Of a stretch of DNA of 64,000 nt, positions 60,601 to 64,000 are shown in pieces. Positions within the stretch are counted from its first letter, which is position 1. Every line of letters begins with the position of its first letter. This DNA is from CAWBRY01 sp963791295 (lineage in GTDB: Bacteria; Bacteroidota; Bacteroidia; Chitinophagales; Chitinophagaceae): positions 353,948-417,947 of the forward strand of contig CAWBRY010000005.1 of assembly GCA_963791295.1 (NCBI GenBank). Reading direction: 5' to 3'. The notes beneath the pieces were generated by a model that saw only the letters and a list, made by a program, of their open reading frames with translations, was not told the origin of the DNA and searched no databases. The translations under genes were made by a program, and so were the position numbers.

Positions 60601-60790
60601 CGACCAGCCGGTCCTCGCGGTAGAGCTTGGCGCCGCCGACCGGCACCTCGGCGGCGGAGCCCAGCTCGACCGGTGCGGTGGGCACGGCCGAGGCATCCTC
60701 CTCCGAGCCCCCCGAGCAGGCCGCCGCCGAAACCGGCGGCGCCCGCGAGGGCGGCCCCCCGCAGTACGGTTGACGGGCGGGGGGCTGCAT
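60597..60790 (-). CDS. Rieske [2Fe-2S] protein, Tat signal and N-terminal part (truncated)
   Basis: From the ATG at 60790 a twin-arginine-type leader can be read across a frame break (STVLRGAALAGAAGFGGG), followed by CSGGSEEDASAVPTAPVEL and EVPVGGAKLYREDRLVVSQP. This is typical of small actinobacterial Rieske proteins, whose next segment would hold the CxH and CxxH iron ligands, but the sequence is lost at the join. Expected outside the cytoplasmic membrane as an electron carrier. Confidence 0.7.
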
Positions 60791-61137
60791 GGCTACTCCA
60801 GAGGTCCGAGGGTGTCGGCGCCCGACGATCCGATACAGGTCATTCCGCTTCCGGCGACCCGAATACCCCGGGGTGGCCCGGGTCCTACGTACACGCGGCC
60901 CCGATCCGCCGTGACCTGCGGCGCAGCGCGTCCCCGGGCCTCGCGCGGGTGTACGCCAGCGCCGGTGCCGCCAGCGCTGCCCTGCTCGCCAAGACGCTCC
61001 CCGCCCCGGTTCCCCTCCGGACAAGTTTCTGAGCGTAAACGCTTACGCAAACGTTTACGCCTATGTTGTCATGGTGCCGGCACCCGAGGAGCCGCACAGC
61101 GGCGCCGGGGCGGCGCGGACCGGGAAGGAAAAACCGG
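60791..61137. other. Interval between Rieske and LacI genes
   Basis: GC-rich interval with no clear gene; it holds the LacI operator and a Shine-Dalgarno-like GGAAGGAAA at about 61,122. Confidence 0.55.
61033..61060. promoter_or_regulatory. LacI-type operator upstream of its regulator gene
   Basis: GCGTAAACG and CGTTTACGC are perfect 9-base arms of a 28-base palindrome, with CTTACGCAAA between them. This AAACG-CGTTT symmetry with central CG is typical of LacI/CcpA-type operators. The regulator gene starts 78 bases downstream, so autoregulation is likely. Confidence 0.8.
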
Positions 61138-62168
61138 ATGGCGACGATGGTCGACGTGGCCCGGAGCGCGGGCGTGTCCGTCGCGACGGTCTCGCACGTA
61201 CTCAACGACACCCGGCCGGTGCGGCCGGCCACCCGCCAGGCGGTGCTCGACGCCATCGACGAACTCGGCTACACGCCCAACACCCTGGCCCGCTCCCTCG
61301 TCACCTCGCGCACCCGGTCGATCGGGCTCGCGGTGTCGGCGATCAGCAACCCGTACTTCACGGAGATCCTCCAGGGCGTGGAGGCCGGCGCCCTGGAGCG
61401 CGGCTACAGCCTGCTGATCGCCGATCCGCACGACGATCCGGTGCATGAGCGCAAGGTGGTCCAGCTGCTGCACGAGCGGCGGGTGGACGGCATGATCGTC
61501 GCGCCGTCCGCGGACCCGGAGGAACTGGTCGGCTATCTCGGCGCGGCACGACGTACCGACGGTGTTCCTGGACCGGCTGGTCGACAGCCCGGACGGCCGG
61601 TTCACGTTCGACCAGGTCTGCGCGGAGAACGCCGAGCCCGTCACGCTCCTGGTCAGGCATCTCGCCGAGCTGGGCCACAGAGGATCGGCCTGGTCGCGGG
61701 CCTGCCGGGGCTCGAGCACCACCAGCGAGCGGATCTCCGGCTACCGGCACGGCCTGCGCGTACGCGGGACTCCCGTACGACGAGCGTGCTCGTGGTGCCC
61801 GGCAACTCCGAGGCGGCGGGCGCCGAGCGCGCGACCCGCCCTGCTGTCGCCTCCCGGCGCCGCCCACCGCACTCGTCACCGCCAACAACGCGATGACCAT
61901 CGGCGCGCTGCGGGCCGTGCGCGAGAGGGGCCTGTCCGTGCCCGGCGACATGGCGCTGTGCTGCTTCGACGACTTCTCCTGGGCGGACCTCTTCTCGCCC
62001 CGGCTCACCGCGATCTCCCAGCCCAGCAAGGAGATCGGCGCCCAGGCCGTACGGCTGCTGCTGGAGCGGCTGGACTCCCCCGGCCGCGAGGCCCGTACGG
62101 TCCGGCTGCCCTCCGCCTTCGTGCACCGCACCTCGTGCGGCTGCCCCGAGAAAGGATCCGACTCGTGA
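61138..62168 (+). CDS. LacI family transcriptional regulator (frameshifted)
   Basis: The start MATMVDVARSAGVSVATVSH is a LacI helix-turn-helix with the hinge region GYTPNTLARSLVTSRTRS, followed by a periplasmic-binding-protein-like sensor (IGLAVSAISNPYFTEILQGV, RRVDGMIVAPSADPEELVGY, VPGDMALCCFDDFSWADLFS, ISQPSKEIGAQAVRLLLERL). It ends with CGCPEKGSDS. Frame breaks near 61,545, 61,680 and 61,860. About 340 residues. Since its stop overlaps the sugar kinase start, it likely controls that gene in response to a sugar. Confidence 0.9.
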
Positions 62169-63112
62169 TCGTCGTCGCCGGTGAGGCCCTGATCGACCTG
62201 GTGCCGCAGGGAGGCGGGCGCGCTCGCGCGCGCTCGACCCGCGGCGCGGCGGCGGCCCGTACAACACGGCGGTGGCGCTGGGCCGGCTCGGCTCCCCCGC
62301 CGCCTTCTGCTCGCGGATCTCGACCGACGCCTTCGGCGAGGCCCTGGTCGACGGGCTGCGCGAGGCGGGCGTCGACGTGTCGTCCGTGCAGCGGGGCGCC
62401 GAGCCGACGACCCTCGCCGTCGCGTCGATCGGCACGGACGGCTCGGCCGCGTTACTCCTTCTACGTCGAGGGCACCGCGGACCGGCTGTTCTCGGCGCCC
62501 GCCCAACTCCCGGACGGACAAGGGCGGTGTCCTTCGGTACCTGCTCGCTCGTACTGGAGCCGGGCGCGAGCGCGTACGAGGAGCTGATGCGGACCGCGTC
62601 CGCGCAGGGCGTGTTCACCGCGCTCGACCCCAACATCCGCGTCGGTGCTGATCCCGGACGCGGACGCCTACCGGGCCCGGTTCAAGAGCTGGCTGCCGTC
62701 GGTGTCGCTGCTCAAGCTGTCCGAGGAGGACGCGGGTGGCGAGTGGGCTCGGCGCGCGCCCAGGCTCCGCGAGTAGGGGTGGGAGGCGGTCACCGCGCGG
62801 CGAAGGGTGGCTGGCCGCGGGCCCCGCGGCCGTCGTCGTCACGCGTGGCGGCGACGGACTGACCGCCTTCACCCAAGACGGCGCGGAGTACGCCGTGCCG
62901 GGCGAACGGGTCGACGTGGTGGACACGATCGGCGCGGGCGACACGGTGAACGCCGCGCTGCTGCACGGCTCGCCGCCCGCGACGCGCTCTCCGCGCCGGC
63001 GCTCGCCGGGTCTGGGCGCCGACGGACTGGGCGCGAATTGCTGCGGTTCGCCGCACGGGCCGCGGCGATCACCTGCTCCCGGGCGGGCGCGGAGCCGCCG
63101 TACGCGGCATGA
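62165..63112 (+). CDS. PfkB family carbohydrate kinase (frameshifted)
   Basis: The GTG start overlaps the TGA of the LacI gene. The protein has the PfkB start VIVVAGEALIDLVPQGGG, a sugar-binding stretch GGGPYNTAVALGRLG, SRISTDAFGEALVDGLREAG, and the C-terminal signature VDVVDTIGAGDTVNAALLHG with the catalytic Asp. Frame breaks near 62,230, 62,455, 62,645 and 62,970. About 310 residues when joined. It phosphorylates a sugar, perhaps fructose, with ATP in the cytoplasm. Confidence 0.88.
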
Positions 63113-63251
63113 GGTGGGCGTATTTTAGGGCAGGGCCGGGCAGGGAGCAGGGGCGACGCGCTGCGGTAGCCGCACGACGCGGCCGCGACCGCCCTCGTGA
63201 GACGCGGACGCGTGGCGCGCTGCGCGTATGTACGCGGACGGTCGAACCGCG

Positions 63252-64000
<749 letters not shown>

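Noticed and set aside
61358..62636. Long minus-strand open frames of more than 300 codons in the GC-rich part
   Set aside because: They are antisense to the LacI and PfkB genes and consist of Arg/Pro/Ala-rich sequence, as expected by chance in high-GC DNA.

Overview
The window joins two unrelated genomes. Positions 1 to about 60,597 are AT-rich to moderate-GC DNA from a Bacteroidota bacterium, most likely Chitinophagaceae-like. The signs are a Fibrobacter-type paralogous-domain lipoprotein, two very large Reg_prop/Y_Y_Y sensor kinases, DUF6090-type and DUF5009/HGSNAT-type membrane proteins, lipoproteins with a short signal followed by C-K-K, and few Shine-Dalgarno sequences. From about 60,597 to the end the DNA is very GC-rich and encodes actinobacterial (Streptomyces-like) proteins: a Tat-exported Rieske protein, a LacI regulator with a textbook operator, a PfkB sugar kinase and UvrA with a Lys/Ala-rich tail. 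The switch falls inside an ADP-ribosylglycohydrolase gene on one side and the Rieske gene on the other, so I read it as an assembly chimera and not as gene transfer.

Layout. 1-862: 5' part of an ABC exporter. 911-10,402: a minus-strand operon of two tandem cytochrome c/DUF1549/CBM-like/DUF1553 proteins, a DUF1501 protein, a TIM-barrel sugar isomerase-like protein and a DUF2231/cytochrome c/leucine-rich-repeat protein. 10,507-15,690: a zinc protease, a FISUMP lipoprotein, an S9 oligopeptidase and a YciE-like protein. 15,869-21,523: a plus-strand operon of GH116 glycosidase, short FKBP isomerase, G3E GTPase and Na+/H+ antiporter. 21,667-29,161: small accessory genes including a MarR-GNAT fusion. 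29,312-33,764: AlkB-like dioxygenase, a small basic protein and a RecB-like nuclease/helicase. 33,765-37,771: decayed gene fragments around a PLP decarboxylase and an FMN reductase. 37,847-41,512: AraC regulator facing acetyltransferase, cyclophilin-like, hydrolase and cupin genes. 41,532-53,860: TPR protein, two giant sensor kinases, S41 protease and a single-domain response regulator. 54,523-55,888: GH140-type glycosidase. 56,213-58,653: remains of a mobile element (integrase, RadC). 58,654-60,597: phosphatase, HIRAN protein and truncated ADP-ribosylglycohydrolase.

Many genes are broken by single-base frameshifts whose two halves read as one normal protein. They cluster in 1-10.4 kb and 56-64 kb and are nearly absent from 43-53 kb. 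This looks more like uncorrected long-read error near low-coverage ends than biological decay, although some fragments (HIRAN, kinase, RadC and integrase remnants) are genuine relics because large parts are missing.

The signals most worth following are the tandem cytochrome/DUF1549/DUF1553 operon, a family of roughly 300-410 bp noncoding repeats at 47, 53, 54 and 56 kb, 7-nt-period repeat arrays placed at stop codons, and a phosphatase-HIRAN-ADP-ribosylglycohydrolase cluster cut off by the chimeric join.
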